From Ectocarpus siliculosus (Eukaryota; Sar; Phaeophyceae; Ectocarpales; Ectocarpaceae), in the NCBI GenBank assembly GCA_000310025.1, contig FN649735.1, positions 1,987,980 to 2,050,612 on the forward strand: 62,633 bases of DNA. The letters run 5' to 3'. A program made the translations under genes and the position numbers. Below the pieces are notes generated by a model. It had not been told where the DNA came from and ran no database searches. It saw nothing but the letters and a program-made list of their open reading frames with translations. Positions 12,101-24,300 of this stretch are shown one piece after another; positions within the stretch are counted from its first letter, which is position 1; each line of letters opens with the position of its first letter.

Positions 12101-15100
12101 TACCTAGATTGCCAGTAAGTCTACAAAGAGTCTACTAGAGTACAATGTATGCAGCAGTCGTACGGTAGATCTACTACTAAAAAAAAAAAAGATTGGTTCC
12201 ACACCCGCTCGATGAAATGCGGCGCAAAGAGAAATCCTGCTGCGAAAAGTAACGCCTGGCCGCTCCCGCGGACCAGGCGAGAGTGGTGTGTACGCTCTCA
12301 CATTTCTCCCCCGGTGGTCAAATCCACAAGTGGCCAAGACAGAGGCAGACCCGAGAACCCCGGCCCTGCTTGGTCGAGGTATCCTTGCGTCCACTCCTCA
12401 TGCTTGATGATCCTTGCTGTGCACACGGTGGTGTGGTGAAAGCGCGGCTTTGTTGCTCTGTCCTTGCATGCTCTTCTTTCTAGATCGGCGGGTGAGAAAG
12501 AACGACGAAGGCGGTGCAGGCTTTGAGTCTGAAATGCAGGAGGTGAGCGTGTGATGGCGTGGTGGGCATTTGGCCTGGTCCTGTATGCTGATGGTGGCTG
12601 GGATGTGCTGTGCTTGCAGCGGATTCAGCCTTGCTGGGGCACATGCCATATTGCTTCACGACTACTGTGCCGAGTTTCACCGCTTTTTATTTTACTTTCC
12701 ACAAATATATTATGTACTGCTGCTGTAGAACGGATCAGGTCCCTACAGATCTAGCTAGCTCGTTTGATGGTATGCCCCTGGTGATTGGTAGGGCATAGAT
12801 GATCTGTGTGCCCCTGAGAGGGAGGACATGGTTGATCCGTCTATGTTGGCTCCATGGTAACCTCTACGACACGTGTAGGTGATCGTTGTATGTTTGGCTG
12901 GGGGAATCTATAGGACATGTAATCTGTGTATCTTTGCTCCATGGTGACCGGTAGCTCATGATCTAGTCTGTTGTGTTCTACTCTTGATGTCGATGAGAAA
13001 ACAAGTGTGACATTGCACTGGTCTTCACCCGCATGCTACGAATCTCATTTATCCTTATTCTTGTACTCTTATCCACTAAGACTGAGACTACGTATGTCTG
13101 CCGCCGACACAATTATGCACCATATGGGACCATGCAAAAGGAGACATAGTGGCACGACAAACGTCATCAAATCAAGTGTGGTTGTCCTTCCACACCGCGA
13201 AACATGTTTGAGGTGAACTTAACTGGTGATCGGTGTATATTTGCCCGCGGTGAGCTGAAGTACATGGGCGGTGGATGTGTTTGCCCAAGGTGAGCTGTGA
13301 GGCATAGACTAAAGGCGATCGGCGTAAAACACATTTGTCCGAGTTGATCGGTGGATGTTGGTGCTCATGTGTGTTTGCTCCAGAATGATCTGTAGGCCAT
13401 AGGCGAAGCTAGCCCATTATCTATTCTACATTATGTGCGGAGACTTCTGTCCCCACAACAAAATAACTTCTTGGTAGCTTTAGCTACCTAGCACCGCAGC
13501 TGTGTACGTCTTGGAACAAGAGCGAAGGCACTGCTACACGCCTGTCTAGACACACAGAGAGAAACAGAAGCAGAGATTGCTGCTGTAGATCTCCGTAAGT
13601 TCACCATCAGGCAGGGCGTGTTTTTGTTTGCTGGATGTACCGGTGTTCTTTTTTTTTTTCAAACGGATAGTTACATCGCAACACCAATGATTGCGGGGTG
13701 CACTGCCGAGGGCACATTTTGCGTACCAACACCGGTTGGTAAATTACAACCTTTGACAAGAGAGAGAGATTGTGAGGTTGTGACATCACACGCGCTGTCT
13801 CTCCCTCCGTTTTCGTACATGTATTGACGAGAGAATACTGTACCTCCGTATGTGTGTGGCGCAAACCAAAATCGACGATGACCTTCCGGCTGTCGAAACC
13901 CCAACGTAACTGATGTTTCAGCAGATTGCAACATGGAGCAGCGACATGATTCACTCACTGTCACCGACCAGAACTGTCCAAGGCAGTTAGCTGGTCGCAT
14001 GAGCATCCGCTTCAGACTCGCAATTCGGAGATTGTATCTCTGATGGTGAGTGCAGCAGATGGTGTGTGCATCATTGAAATAATAATGGTTTGGAACTAAC
14101 CACTGCTGCAACCTCCAGCAGCGTACAGCCTCAACAGCAGACCTGCACCTGCCAACAGGCATGGCGCTGCTCCTTTAGAGTTCTCTAATACTCAGAAATT
14201 TACCCACACTTCTTTGCAGACCAGCGATTTAGGTAAACGTGAGTTTTAAATGTCAGGGTTATTGGGAAAAAAACACCCACCAAAACGACCAGAGGAAAAC
14301 GCCCTTAGCGACCGGAGAAAATCAATCTCCGACCCAAACCGACCGGAGGCTGAATTTAGACGCGGCTGCGAACTTTTGCTGCAACGCCCCCAGTTCTTCA
14401 CTCCCGGCGTCTCTCCCATGCACACACCACGCAGCATCAGACACCCAACCAAGCAAGGCAGACTTGTCGGGCATTGTGCTCTGTCTGATGGTGCCTGCTG
14501 ATGCTGGTGCTGGTGCTGGTGCTGGTGCCTTGTTTTGTGTGGGTTTGAGCTCTCGTGCTCTTTCTTGAAGCACCTGTCTTTGCCAATCTCCCCTGAGGTC
14601 TCTCGCCACGCGTCCCCTCTCGCTCGTCCCTTGTCTCCTCTCCAGAAGCTACCGCAGCAGTAGAGCAAACAAATGAAGTAGGGAAGGAGAGAGAGAGGCC
14701 ACGAGACAACAAACACCGCAGACAGCCTCTCCTCTACATATCCACATATTCCCTGTTATTGTTGGGTCCTCTGCCTCTCTCTCTTTGTTTGGCACGGCAC
14801 AACAACAATCAAGAAGCAAGCTGGTGGTTTCTTCCGTTGACTCCATCATCAGAAGTTGACTCGCGTTGTTGAGTGGTAGAGGGGAAATTGCGAGATCAAA
14901 ATTTAAACCCATCCCCGATTTTGCCAGGTATTGCGGATACCCCGAGTTTTTAATATTTATCACATGGAGACCACAAGAGTTGGGTTAGCGCCGACTAGAC
15001 CAGCATGGACTCATACCCAAATCGGAGCTTTATATAGCATTTCAGGTGTGGACTCCGAAAACGGAAACACGCCTATTTTCAGCAACGCCACTTTGACTGT

Positions 15101-15540
15101 CACCCCTTTATCTTAGACTTGTGGAAATACGTGTTTTGGTTGAGAGGGGTTTGCAGAGGTACGCTGCGCGCATAATCTGGTGGAAACAAGTGCCAACCGC
15201 TGGTCTGCCCGGCAAAACAAATCCAAACTGGTCTGGGGTATTTCGTGTGCGAGTCCCCGGTGTTCTGTCGCATCGTTTGTAACATCGGTCAAAACCAAGG
15301 AAGGTTGTACTCGCGACCTTCAAAGCCGTCTTCTAAGCTAACACCCCTTCTTTCATCCTCTTCAAGGTAGAGTGACGAATTTTCATCGTCACAACCTAAC
15401 TTGAAAAGGAACAAACAACACAGAAGGCAAGGCTCAGGCTTTGTCCCAACCCTAACGAAGCAGGAAAATTCTCGCCAACCACCGGAGTACAGAAACAGAG
15501 TAGGACATGAACCCCCACCCCATAGAACCCTGAGGTGTGA
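9155..15540. other. Intergenic stretch with no recognisable gene
   Basis: Frames here are short and mutually contradictory, and none shows a domain or an exon-like pattern. Contents: presumed 3' UTR after 9154, a CTG run at about 11741-11763, the degenerate minisatellite at 12776-13430, an (A)11 run at about 12180, and a GGTGCT run at about 14503-14530. I see no tRNA or other RNA gene. Confidence 0.6.
12776..13430 (+). repeat. Degenerate, interrupted minisatellite
   Basis: A loose motif recurs about eight times. It combines GATCtGTGTat, TTTGCTCCAtGGTGA and GTAGGgCAT in the same order at ~60-70 base spacing, for example near 12785, 12850, 12920, 12940, 13230, 13275, 13340 and 13380. Units are badly eroded and about 240 bases near 12970-13210 lack the motif. 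I assign no function. Confidence 0.45.
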
Positions 15541-15561
15541 TAGTCTTGGGGGCACCACAGA

Positions 15562-16057
15562 CCTAAAGATAAGCCGCAAGAGCAGAAGGCTAGAAAGTAT
15601 AAGCTGGTCATCGTTTGGTACTCCACAGCAACCATCTATGCCTTGTCCTTGGTTTGGTCGTATGTGCAGTTTGCACCACCTGGCTGACAAACGATCGTGA
15701 CCGTGTCGATACGTGTCCATGGACGTTTTACGGTGTGCAAGGCAAGGTTGTTTGAGAGCGCCTTGTTGTGTGCTGCGGGCATGAGAGGGCAGAAACGTGT
15801 CTTCGCACCCGATCACATCTGGCCTCGAAGACTACAACGGGCAAGCTTCTTTCGTGCGTGGTTCACTTCTCAACGATTTCCTGTCGTAGTAGTGGCCGTG
15901 TTCAGCCACCCTCTGCCCCCGCTCTTGTTCCAATTTTTTGCGAGAAGGACGTACCTCTGCTCTCCCTGTCCTGTTCCTGCCAGGTGTGTACGACTGTCTC
16001 GACGAGACTGCCAGAAGACGTATCACCAGCGCGGACACCGATATCAGGCAAGGGCTA
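15562..16057 (+). repeat. Direct duplication, copy 1 (ends at the N gap)
   Basis: This 496-base stretch matches 16559-17054 at a constant offset of 997 bases with only a handful of substitutions (for example AAGATAAGCC versus AAGATACGCC). It ends exactly where the N run begins, so the duplication may partly reflect assembly rather than biology. Confidence 0.85.
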
Positions 16058-16157
16058 NNNNNNNNNNNNNNNNNNNNNNNNNNNNNNNNNNNNNNNNNNN
16101 NNNNNNNNNNNNNNNNNNNNNNNNNNNNNNNNNNNNNNNNNNNNNNNNNNNNNNNNN
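16058..16157. other. Assembly gap of 100 N
   Basis: Exactly 100 N, the usual placeholder for a gap of unknown size. ORFs crossing it are meaningless. Confidence 0.99.
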
Positions 16158-16400
16158 AAACACGATGACACCAACGACAGGGCCTGAAGGTTTCCCGAGT
16201 CTTCGTGGCGCAAGTACGTGTTCTCCAATACGATACGTCGTGTTGGGTGCGGAGGAAACGAAGAGATTGGAATTGCATGATCAGATCATAGGTGTTTTGT
16301 ACGTGTCTCACAAGCGTGGATGAATGAAGGCTGTTCGGACGTGGTTGCCCCGACCATGCTGCTGTGTCGACTGGCATGGAGGCAAGCGTTCATGTACAGG
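16158..16400 (+). repeat. Diverged dispersed repeat, copy 1
   Basis: Similar to 30972-31215: CGACAGGGCCTGAAGG, then CGTCGTGTTGGGTG, GCATGATCAGATCAT, a shared tract around CCCCGACCATGCTG, and GTGTCGACTGGCATG. Identity looks about 85%, with indels. No protein family is recognisable in either copy. Confidence 0.6.
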
Positions 16401-16558
16401 CAAAGGGTGGGAATGGCTTATGACACCATCGTGTCCGCGCAACATCGTTGCAAAGCTATACACACCAGCCATGCCAGACAAGAGTTGCGCCGTCCCTACA
16501 GGACATGAACCCCAGTCAAAGGAATGCTAACGTCGGCAGTCATTGGGGGTAGTACACG

Positions 16559-17054
16559 CCTAAAGATACGCCGCAAGAGCAGAAGGCTAGAAAGTACAAG
16601 CTGGTCATCGTTTGGTACTCCACAGCAACCATCTATGCCTTGTCCTTGGTTTGGTCGTATGTGCAGTTTGCACGACCTGGCTGACAAACGATCGTGACCG
16701 TGTCGATACGTGTCCATGGACGTTTTACGGTGTGCAAGGCAAGGTTGCTTGAGAGCGCCTTGTTGTGTGCTGCGGGCATGAGAGGGCAGAAACGTGTCTT
16801 CGCACCCGATCACACCTGGCCTCGAAGACTACAACGGGCAAGCTTCTTTCGTGCGTGGTTCACTTCTCAACGATTTCCTGTCGTAGTAGTGGCCGTGTTC
16901 AGCCACCCTTTGCCCCCGCTCTTGTTCCAATTTTTCACGAGAAGGACGTACCTCTGCTCTCCCTGTCCTGTTCCTGCCAGGTGTGTACGACTGTCTCGAC
17001 GAGACTGCCAGAAGACGTATCACCAGCGCGGACACCGATATCAGGCAAGGGCTA
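16559..17054 (+). repeat. Direct duplication, copy 2
   Basis: Second copy of the 496-base repeat at 15562. Copy 2 runs on into unique sequence (AGACTAAGCACATATCG). A 304-codon frame (16694-17608) passes through it, but no known domain is visible and the opposite strand is also open over much of it, so I do not call a gene. Confidence 0.85.
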
Positions 17055-17639
17055 GACTAAGCACATATCGATGGTTTGATCCAAGGCGTTTTTACCCGTT
17101 GTTGACAAGAGTTTTCGATTGGGGTGGGTGTTTATTTGGATGGTATTGTGTTGTGTGTACCAATTGGGCATTTGGGAGATTCAGGGGTCCGAGACTGCTA
17201 CTGCTGTACAACAGCTTCGTCCCGTCTGGAGGTATTCGGAGTGAGATATTGTGTTTTAGTTTTAGCAAAGACACGCGAGGATACCGCAGAGGCGTTTCGC
17301 TGCGCGGAACACGTGGTATGGGGGAATTCTTACTCCGTAAGCCACAGCAAATGTTCATGGAGGCACTTCCAATAATTGATATATATGAAAAAAGTGTTTG
17401 GTGCAAAGACCGAACAAAGTGGTGTATGTTGGAAGAATTCGGAACATCTGCCAGATCTACGAATGTGTTTGGATCCTTGTTGTACGGCGCTGGAGGCGTG
17501 TTGTTTCGGATGCCTGGGCTCGGTTTTGCTGGGGCCCCACAAAAGCGAATGGTTTCAAAAGCATTCTCATATTGTGTGCCCAACGTTAGAAATTGTTTGT
17601 TGGCTTGAAATCGTATTTTTTTATCATATCCGGCTCTGC

Positions 17640-20600
17640 GTGTAGTGCAAAGTATGCAGCAAGTTCGAACACCGACTCAGACAGGTACATTCCTTCTAAC
17701 ACAGTGAAATATGTCTTGCTGAGAGATCGGTGCCCACTTTCACCGTCCCGTGTTCCAAACACCATGGGGTATACAGCTACGTTTCTCTGGAACTGGACCC
17801 TGATATTCTGGAAATGTGGCCTGACCTGATGGGAAACTGAACCCATCCATGTAGGAATCACGATCCGCTTGTACTACCATCACCAAGAGACACCGAAAAC
17901 ACAAATCTTGCCGCCCCAACAAATGATGGCACCCGACATCCGAGACTTGCTCCATGGTTGAAAGCAGCATGGTTGCCACGCCATTGAAACAGAACATGTA
18001 CGCTGTATTCCAGAATGGAAATGGGTGGACATGGAGCGTGTCTCGGATGTCGGTTGCAATGGTTTGTGTGGAAGAGGAAAGTCTGCGTTTTTGTAGTCGT
18101 TTGGCGGTAGCGGAAAGTGATTCCTGTCGAGAAAACGGCTGACGGATGGGTTGCGTTTCCCGCGTGTCAGCGTACCTTTCCTACCAAGTTCCACAGCAAA
18201 GTAGTCGCGGAAGGGTATACCTCAGGGTTGTTGTGACAGGGCAGGGTGGAAGTGGGCGTCGACCGATCAGGTAGGCTCATTTGACGGTGCTCAAAAGCGT
18301 GTACCCGTCTGAGTCGTGTTTTTGACTCCTGTCTACCCGGTGGTGTGGCATACCGTTGATTTTTTCGATGTGGGATGGTCCGGCTTTTGCGTTGTCTAGT
18401 TGAAGCTGGGTTACCCTTTCCGGATGGGGTGTTCTCCAAGCTTCTGTCGGTTTGTCTGATGTTGGCGTGCCTCGTGGTTGTGAGAAAACGGACGATGCGA
18501 GAAACAGCTTTCTGCATAGGTGTTGTAGCAAGTGGTTGGTGGAGTTGTGTTTTTCGCCCGCTCAGCGCGAAACCTCTCCCTGGAAATTGAACTTGTCGAT
18601 TGATATCTGCACGGGTTGGGATGTAGTAGAGAGCGAATCATACGCTGGTTGCAACAATACGCCATTACATAGAGGGCTTCCGCACACTCGCGGCGAAATG
18701 TGGAAGACGCATCAGATCTCCGATCCCCCGAAGTAATCGACGACAACGTCGCATCTCAACAGAAACCAGCCAAGGCTAGTGTTTTCGGTCTGCTTACGAC
18801 GGCTCTGTCATGAATCCAAGGCGAACACTACGACGACTTTGTGTGTGTTGACATTGCGCTGTGACACTGTAAGGACTCGGCGTGAAGACCAGAAAACAAC
18901 TAGAGGTGAGGTTGGATGCACCATGTAGAGGTTTGCTATGTGGCGAGATGAGTGTGAACACGGTGGACTGATGTGCATCTGGTAGCCGTAAGGTGTGGGT
19001 TACGTACATGTGTACTATCAGCTTGTGACTAGCCTACACCGCTCACACGTCAAATATGGTACCATTTTTCTTGGCAGCAGCTACATGAGACTACTCTATG
19101 TTGGTTTGAGTCGCAGTGGGTTCAACGGCACAAACACTTTGTTGCGCTAAGGTGTTGGGAGACACTTTGAAAGTACCTGCTTGTACAGTGAGGTGCCATG
19201 GTCCATACTGTAGATCGATTGTAACAGATACGATCACCACGTACTCAAAACAAGCGAAATACATGTTCCATGCCGAACGATATCATTCGATTTATTCCAT
19301 CCCAAACGATATCATTCAATACATATAGAGTTCGATTGTTCGAAGACACAAGTGCGCATGCCGGATCAATAGGCAGGGGCAGCTATCAAGTCTTGTTGGG
19401 GCAGTGATCAGGCCAGTAGTTCGAGCAACTCGTAGTTACATGACAGGTTGCGACAAACCAGGCACTGCTCGGGTGTCGGGTTCGGGACATATCCTCGCTC
19501 CTATGGCGGTTGCACGTGATGCGGTATGTACGTCCATGCTCAAGACGCAAAGACCACAGGACAAACCCGAAATCAAATCGTGTCACTGCGTGGTGTTGTT
19601 GATTGTTTGGGGGAATGCCACAACAGGGTATAGGGTATACACCAAGGTCGAAGAGCGACTCAGACGTGTAAATTCCTTCGCACACCGTGAACGGAGGCTT
19701 GCTGATTGATCGATGTCCATTTTCACCATGCCTTGTGGAACATGATGGTATACGGCTACGTTTCTCTGGAACTGGACCCTGATATTCTGGAAATGTGGCC
19801 TGAGATTATGGGAAACTGAACCCACCCATGCAAGATCACATTCCGCTTGTACTGCCATCACCAAGAGACACCGAAAGCACCAATCGTACCGCCCCAACAA
19901 ATGATGGCACCCGGCATCCGAGACTTGCTCCATAGTTGAAAGCAGCATGATTGACACCCCAATTGAAACAGAACCTGTAGGCTGTATTCCAGAATGGAAA
20001 TCTTTAGGCATGGAGCGTGTCTCGGATGTCAGTTGCGACGGTTTGTGTGGAGGCCGAAGGTTTGTGTTTTGGTTGTCGTCTAGCGGTAGTGGAAAGTGGG
20101 GGGAAACGGACGACGGATGGGTTGCGTTTCCCGCAGGTCAGCGTATGTTTCCTACCAGTTCCGCAGCAAAGTAGCCGCCGAAGGGTATACCTCAGGGTTT
20201 TCGTGACAGGGCAGGGTGGAGGTGGGCGTCGACCAATCACGTAGGCTCATGTGACGGTGCTCAAACGCTCGTACCCGTCTGAGTCGCTCTTTTGACTAGG
20301 GTGCACCCCGTCGTGTCGTCGCATACCCTTGATAGTCTCGATGTCAGATGGTCCGACTTTTGAGTAGATGGAGCTGGGTTGCCTTTTCCGGATGGGGTGT
20401 CCTCCAAGCTTCGGGTGTCTTGTCGCAGGTCGGCGTATACAAATTGTAGTTGTGATTCAACTATTGCTTGGTGGAGTAGCGCTTTGCACCCGCTTGACGC
20501 GAATCCTCTCCTTGTTAAAGGAACCAATCAAGTGACGTCTGCACGGATTGGGTTTAGTAGAGGGTGACTCATATGCGAGTTGCAACAATACGCCATCGTA

Positions 20601-20853
20601 CCGGGGCTTTGCTAGACTGCACTCGCTGCGAAAATGCGTTTAAGACGTACATCAGATCTCCGATCCTCCTATTTGACGACAGCATCGCATCTCAGCAGAA
20701 GCCAGCAACAGCAAGTGTTTCGGGTCTGCTTACGAGGGCTGTGTCTTGTGCCTACAGGGACCTGCGGCGAAGTTGTGTGTGTTTGGGATTGCATTGTCAT
20801 GCTGTAAGAACTTGGCGTCATGATCATCTTGTAGGTGAGGTTGTATGCACCAT
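17640..20853 (+). repeat. Degenerate ~2-kb tandem repeat array, left part (two units)
   Basis: Ordered landmarks repeat at ~1.93-1.98 kb. CTGGACCCTGATATTCTGG is at about 17794, 19774 and again 29114. CGGATGGGGTGTTCTCC or a close variant is at 18419, 20388 and 29763. CATCAGATCTCCGATCC is near 18710, 20650 and 28090. Unit 1 starts partway (about 17640). Unit 2 starts near 19350 and is cut at 20853 by the mobile element, resuming at 27654. Short antisense frames recur in the copies but are interrupted, so this is either noncoding or long-decayed. Confidence 0.75.
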
Positions 20854-21116
20854 AGGAAGGTTTGTTCGTCGAAGCAGATAGAATAAACTGGTGTTTATTT
20901 TGTAACAGTCGAATTAGAATTTGGCTTCATTTTCTACCGGAAACCCAGGGTCACGGTGTTTGGAATTATTAGTCTATAGTTGGGGGTGTCATTCCGTGAT
21001 CGAGTCCACGCAGGGGCTGTAGCAAAGTCGGGTAACGTGTGACAGCTACAGAGCGCGTGAAGCAACGGAAGGACAGCAGCAGCCGCCTAACGCAGTAGCG
21101 GCGGCAGTTTAGAAAA
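20854..21116 (+). repeat. A1 split direct repeat
   Basis: Left terminal repeat starting AGGAAGGTTTGTTCGTCG and ending GGCAGTTTAGAAAA. It matches 27085-27347 with no difference I can see. A second copy lies in the 452-bp tandem duplication, starting at 21306. Confidence 0.85.
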
Positions 21117-21170
21117 GGGCGGGACGGGACACGGCGCAAGCATTGGGGAAGCGACCAGCACGCGACTCTC

Positions 21171-21180
21171 CATATAAAGG
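21171..21180 (+). promoter_or_regulatory. Candidate TATA box of the mobile element
   Basis: CATATAAAGG lies just downstream of A1 and is repeated at 21623-21632 by the tandem duplication. Transcription starting about 30 bases further on would precede the gag-like and YR frames. This is inferred from motif and position only. Confidence 0.4.
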
Positions 21181-21813
21181 TGTGTACTCGTGTCCAACAT
21201 CCATCGTGTCGGCCGTGTTCCTATTCGCGTCCCGCTACTCTTGTGACCTCACCGCTGCGTGCATTTAGCACGAGGGGGGAGGGTGCAGTAAGATATATGC
21301 ACCATAGGAAGGTTTGTTCGTCGAAGCAGATAGAATAAACTGGTGTTTATTTTGTAACAGTCGAATTAGAATTTGGCTTCATTTTCTACCGGAAACCCAG
21401 GGTCACGGTGTTTGGAATTATTAGTCTATAGTTGGGGGTGTCATTCCGTGATCGAGTCCACGCAGGGGCTGTAGCAAAGTCGGGTAACGTGTGACAGCTA
21501 CAGAGCGCGTGAAGCAACGGAAGGACAGCAGCAGCCGCCTAACGCAGTAGCGGCGGCAGTTTAGAAAAGGGCGGGACGGGACACGGCGCAAGCATTGGGG
21601 AAGCGACCAGCACGCGACTCTCCATATAAAGGTGTGTACTCGTGTCCAACATCCATCGTGTCGGCCGTGTTCCTATTCGCGTCCCGCTACTCTTGTGACC
21701 TCACCGCTGCGTGCATTTAGCACGAGGGGGGAGGGTGCAGTAAGATAAGCGGCGGCAAGCCACCGCAGTCTCGCTCGCCGCGCCGCTCAGATAGGTCCCT
21801 TCCCAAACATGGG

Positions 21814-21904
21814 ATGCGGTTCATCCCAACCGAGACGTACTCTCGCTGAAGAAAAAAAATGCGGTTCGTCCCAACCGAGACGTACTCTCGCTGAAGAAAA
21901 AAAA
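21814..21904 (+). repeat. 45-bp tandem repeat, two copies
   Basis: ATGCGGTTCATCCCAACCGA and a one-base variant start at 21814 and 21859. Each unit ends in GAAGAAAAAAA. The units are in frame with each other in a small ORF (21809-22048), whose coding status I cannot judge. Confidence 0.8.
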
Positions 21905-22723
21905 CTTCAACGGCAAAAAGAAAGAGCGGGGCCTGTTGTATGGTCGCACGCTGACTTGTCGCGGTTGATAGCAGCCATTGTACTGCACGGGGTGGAGGAA
22001 CCCTGCGGCATCGGACATAACCAATCGACCCGCGGCAGTAGGGCATGATGCTGTCACGAGTATGCACATGAGGCAGGTGCCTTGTTTTCTGTTTCCCCCG
22101 GCTTACTAGGGACTACTTGCCGGTACAATCTTGTCTGTGCCGCGCACAGAGGGGCATATAGCTGAAGGAATCGACGATAATATGCCCACTCACGTAAGCA
22201 ATCGTCTCCACGGATGGTATTGACAAGTCCCCACTGATGGTATCGACAAGTCCCATGGCATACAAAGCGGCCGCATACGTAATCGGAAAGTGCATTCAAC
22301 AGCATTCACGGGAACGGATAAAAGCAAAAACACATGCATGCGAGAGAAAGACTCAAAGAAAAAGACTGAAAAACAAAGTAGACGAGAAAAAAAAACGAGA
22401 CAGCGAACTACGTGCTGTATGCATAGGGAAAAAGAAGATGAGAAAAAAATAGGGGGGGGGGGTGAAAGTGACACGCGAGGTTCGAACTCGCGAGGAACGT
22501 CAGGTAGCGGTCCATGTGAGTGCATCACGGTCTCGAGGGGCATCACGTCAAATTTATTGCCGCTGTGACACAAACCTTCTCTAAGAATACGTCACGTCCA
22601 TCGACGATTAAGCGACCAAAAACGCCCGGACAGCAATTGATGCATGCCAAAAACTCGTCAACCTGCCGTAGGATTGTCTATGCGGAAGTGATCTCAATGA
22701 AAAAAAAAAACAAGGACACGCAC

Positions 22724-24300
22724 CAGCACGGGACGCGCCAATAGTGGAAGCACTCGTCCGTGCTGTTGGCGAGTGGAAGTTAACCGATCTCAACGCAACG
22801 AAACACGAAGTGATACATGTATCAGCACGGGATGCGCCAATGAGTGGAAGCACCCGCGCTGTTGGCGAGTAGAGTTAACCAAATTCAACGCAGCGGTAGA
22901 AAAATACCACAAATCATGCATCAGTACGGGACGCGCCAATGAGTGGAAGCACCCGTGCTGCATATGTGATGTCAGCCTCAGCACGGGACGCGCCAATGAG
23001 TGGAAGCACTCGTGCTGTTGGTGAGTAGAGTTAACCGATCTCAAAAAGAAAGAACAAAACGCCGTACATGTATCAGCACGGGACGCGCCAATGAGTGGAA
23101 GCACCCGCGCTGTTGGCGAGTAGAGTTAACCGAATTCAACGCAGCGGTAGGAAATACCACAAATCATGCATCAGTACGGGACGCGCCAATGAGTGGAAGC
23201 ACCCGTGCTGCATATGTGTTGTCAGCCTCAGCACGGGACGCGCCAACGAGTGGAAGCACTCGTGCTGTTGGCGAGTAGAGTTAACCGATCTCAAAAAGAA
23301 AGAACAAAACGCCGTACACGTATCAGCACGGGACGCGCCAATGAGTGGACGCACCCGTGCTGTTGGCGAGTAGAGTTAACCGAATTCAACGCATCGAAAA
23401 CGAAGTCATACACGTATCAGTACGGGACGCGCCAATGAGTGGAAGCACCCGTGCTGCATATGTGTTGTCAGTTTCAGCAAGGGACGCGCCAATGAGTGCT
23501 GTTGGCGAGTAGAGTTAACCGATCTCAAAAAGAAAGAACAAAACGCCGTACACGTATCAGCACGGGACGCGCCAATGAGTGGACGCACCCGTGCTGTTGG
23601 CGAGTAGAATTAACCGATCTCCACGCATCGAAAACGAAGTCGTACACGTATCAGTACGGGACGCGCCAATGAGTGGAAGCACCCGTGCTGCATATGTGTT
23701 GTCAGTTTCAGCAAGGGACGCGCCAATGAGTGCTGTTGGCGAGTAGAGTTAACCGATCTCAAAAAGAAAGAACAAAAACGCCGTACACGTATCAGTACGG
23801 GACGCGCCAATGAGTGGACGCACCCGTGCTGTTGGCGAGTAGAATTAACCGATCTCCACGCATCGAAAACGAAGTCATACACGTATCAGTACGGGACGCA
23901 CCAATGAGTGGAAGCACCCGTGCTCATATGTGTTGTCAGTTTCAGCAAGGGACGCGCCAATGAGTGGAAGCACCCGCGCTGCGTACAAGTATCAGTACGG
24001 GTCGCGCCAATGAGTGGAAGCACCCGTGCTCATATGTGTTGTCAGTTTCAGCAAGGGACGCGCCAATGAGTGGAAGCACCCGCGCTGCGTACAAGTATCA
24101 GTACGGGTCGCGCCAATGAGTGGAAGCACCCGTGCTGCATATGTGTTGTCAGTTTCAGCGAGGGACGCGCCAATGAGTGGAAGCACCCGCGCTGTTGGCA
24201 AGTGGAGTTCACCGTATCCAACGCATCGAAAAAAAAAAAAAAAACACGTATCAGCACGGGACGCGCCAATGAGTGGAAGCACCCGTGCCGATGGCGAACC
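22724..24300 (+). repeat. Array of ~21 hairpin-forming repeats inside the mobile element
   Basis: The core unit is CAGCACGGG, then a 21-base loop (ACGCGCCAATGAGTGG plus AAGCA), then CCCGTGCTG. The two arms are perfect 9-base inverted complements. Copies sit near 22735, 22834, 22934, 22988, 23086, 23186, 23240, 23335, 23428, 23486, 23568, 23666, 23717, 23806, 23898, 23957, 24003, 24060, 24108, 24166 and 24266. A higher-order period of ~232-252 bases holds about three hairpins with distinct linkers. In many units TTGGCG follows directly and can pair with CGCCAA in the loop, giving interleaved stems. Repetitive frames on both strands are by-products of the repeat. Confidence 0.85.

Larger units (their letters stand above)
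20844..21747 (+). repeat. Perfect 452-bp tandem duplication at the left end of the mobile element
   Basis: 20844-21295 and 21296-21747 appear identical. The unit starts with ten bases of flanking host repeat (TATGCACCAT), so the duplication arose after insertion, or is an assembly artefact. It includes the whole A1 repeat and the TATA-box region, giving two promoter copies. Confidence 0.85.

Noticed and set aside
15697-16323. ORFs crossing the N gap
   Set aside because: They are bridged only by N bases.
16694-17608. 304-codon ORF
   Set aside because: It crosses a duplicated segment, the opposite strand is also open for long stretches, and no domain or exon-like pattern is visible.
22474-22494. 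tRNA T-arm-like hairpin GCGAGGTTCGAACTCGC
   Set aside because: The stem-loop resembles a T arm, but the loop is offset from the conserved TTC positions and no D arm, anticodon arm or acceptor stem can be fitted around it.
22724-24300. CRISPR-like array
   Set aside because: Repeats are imperfect, linkers are themselves repeated rather than unique, and the context is a eukaryotic mobile element.
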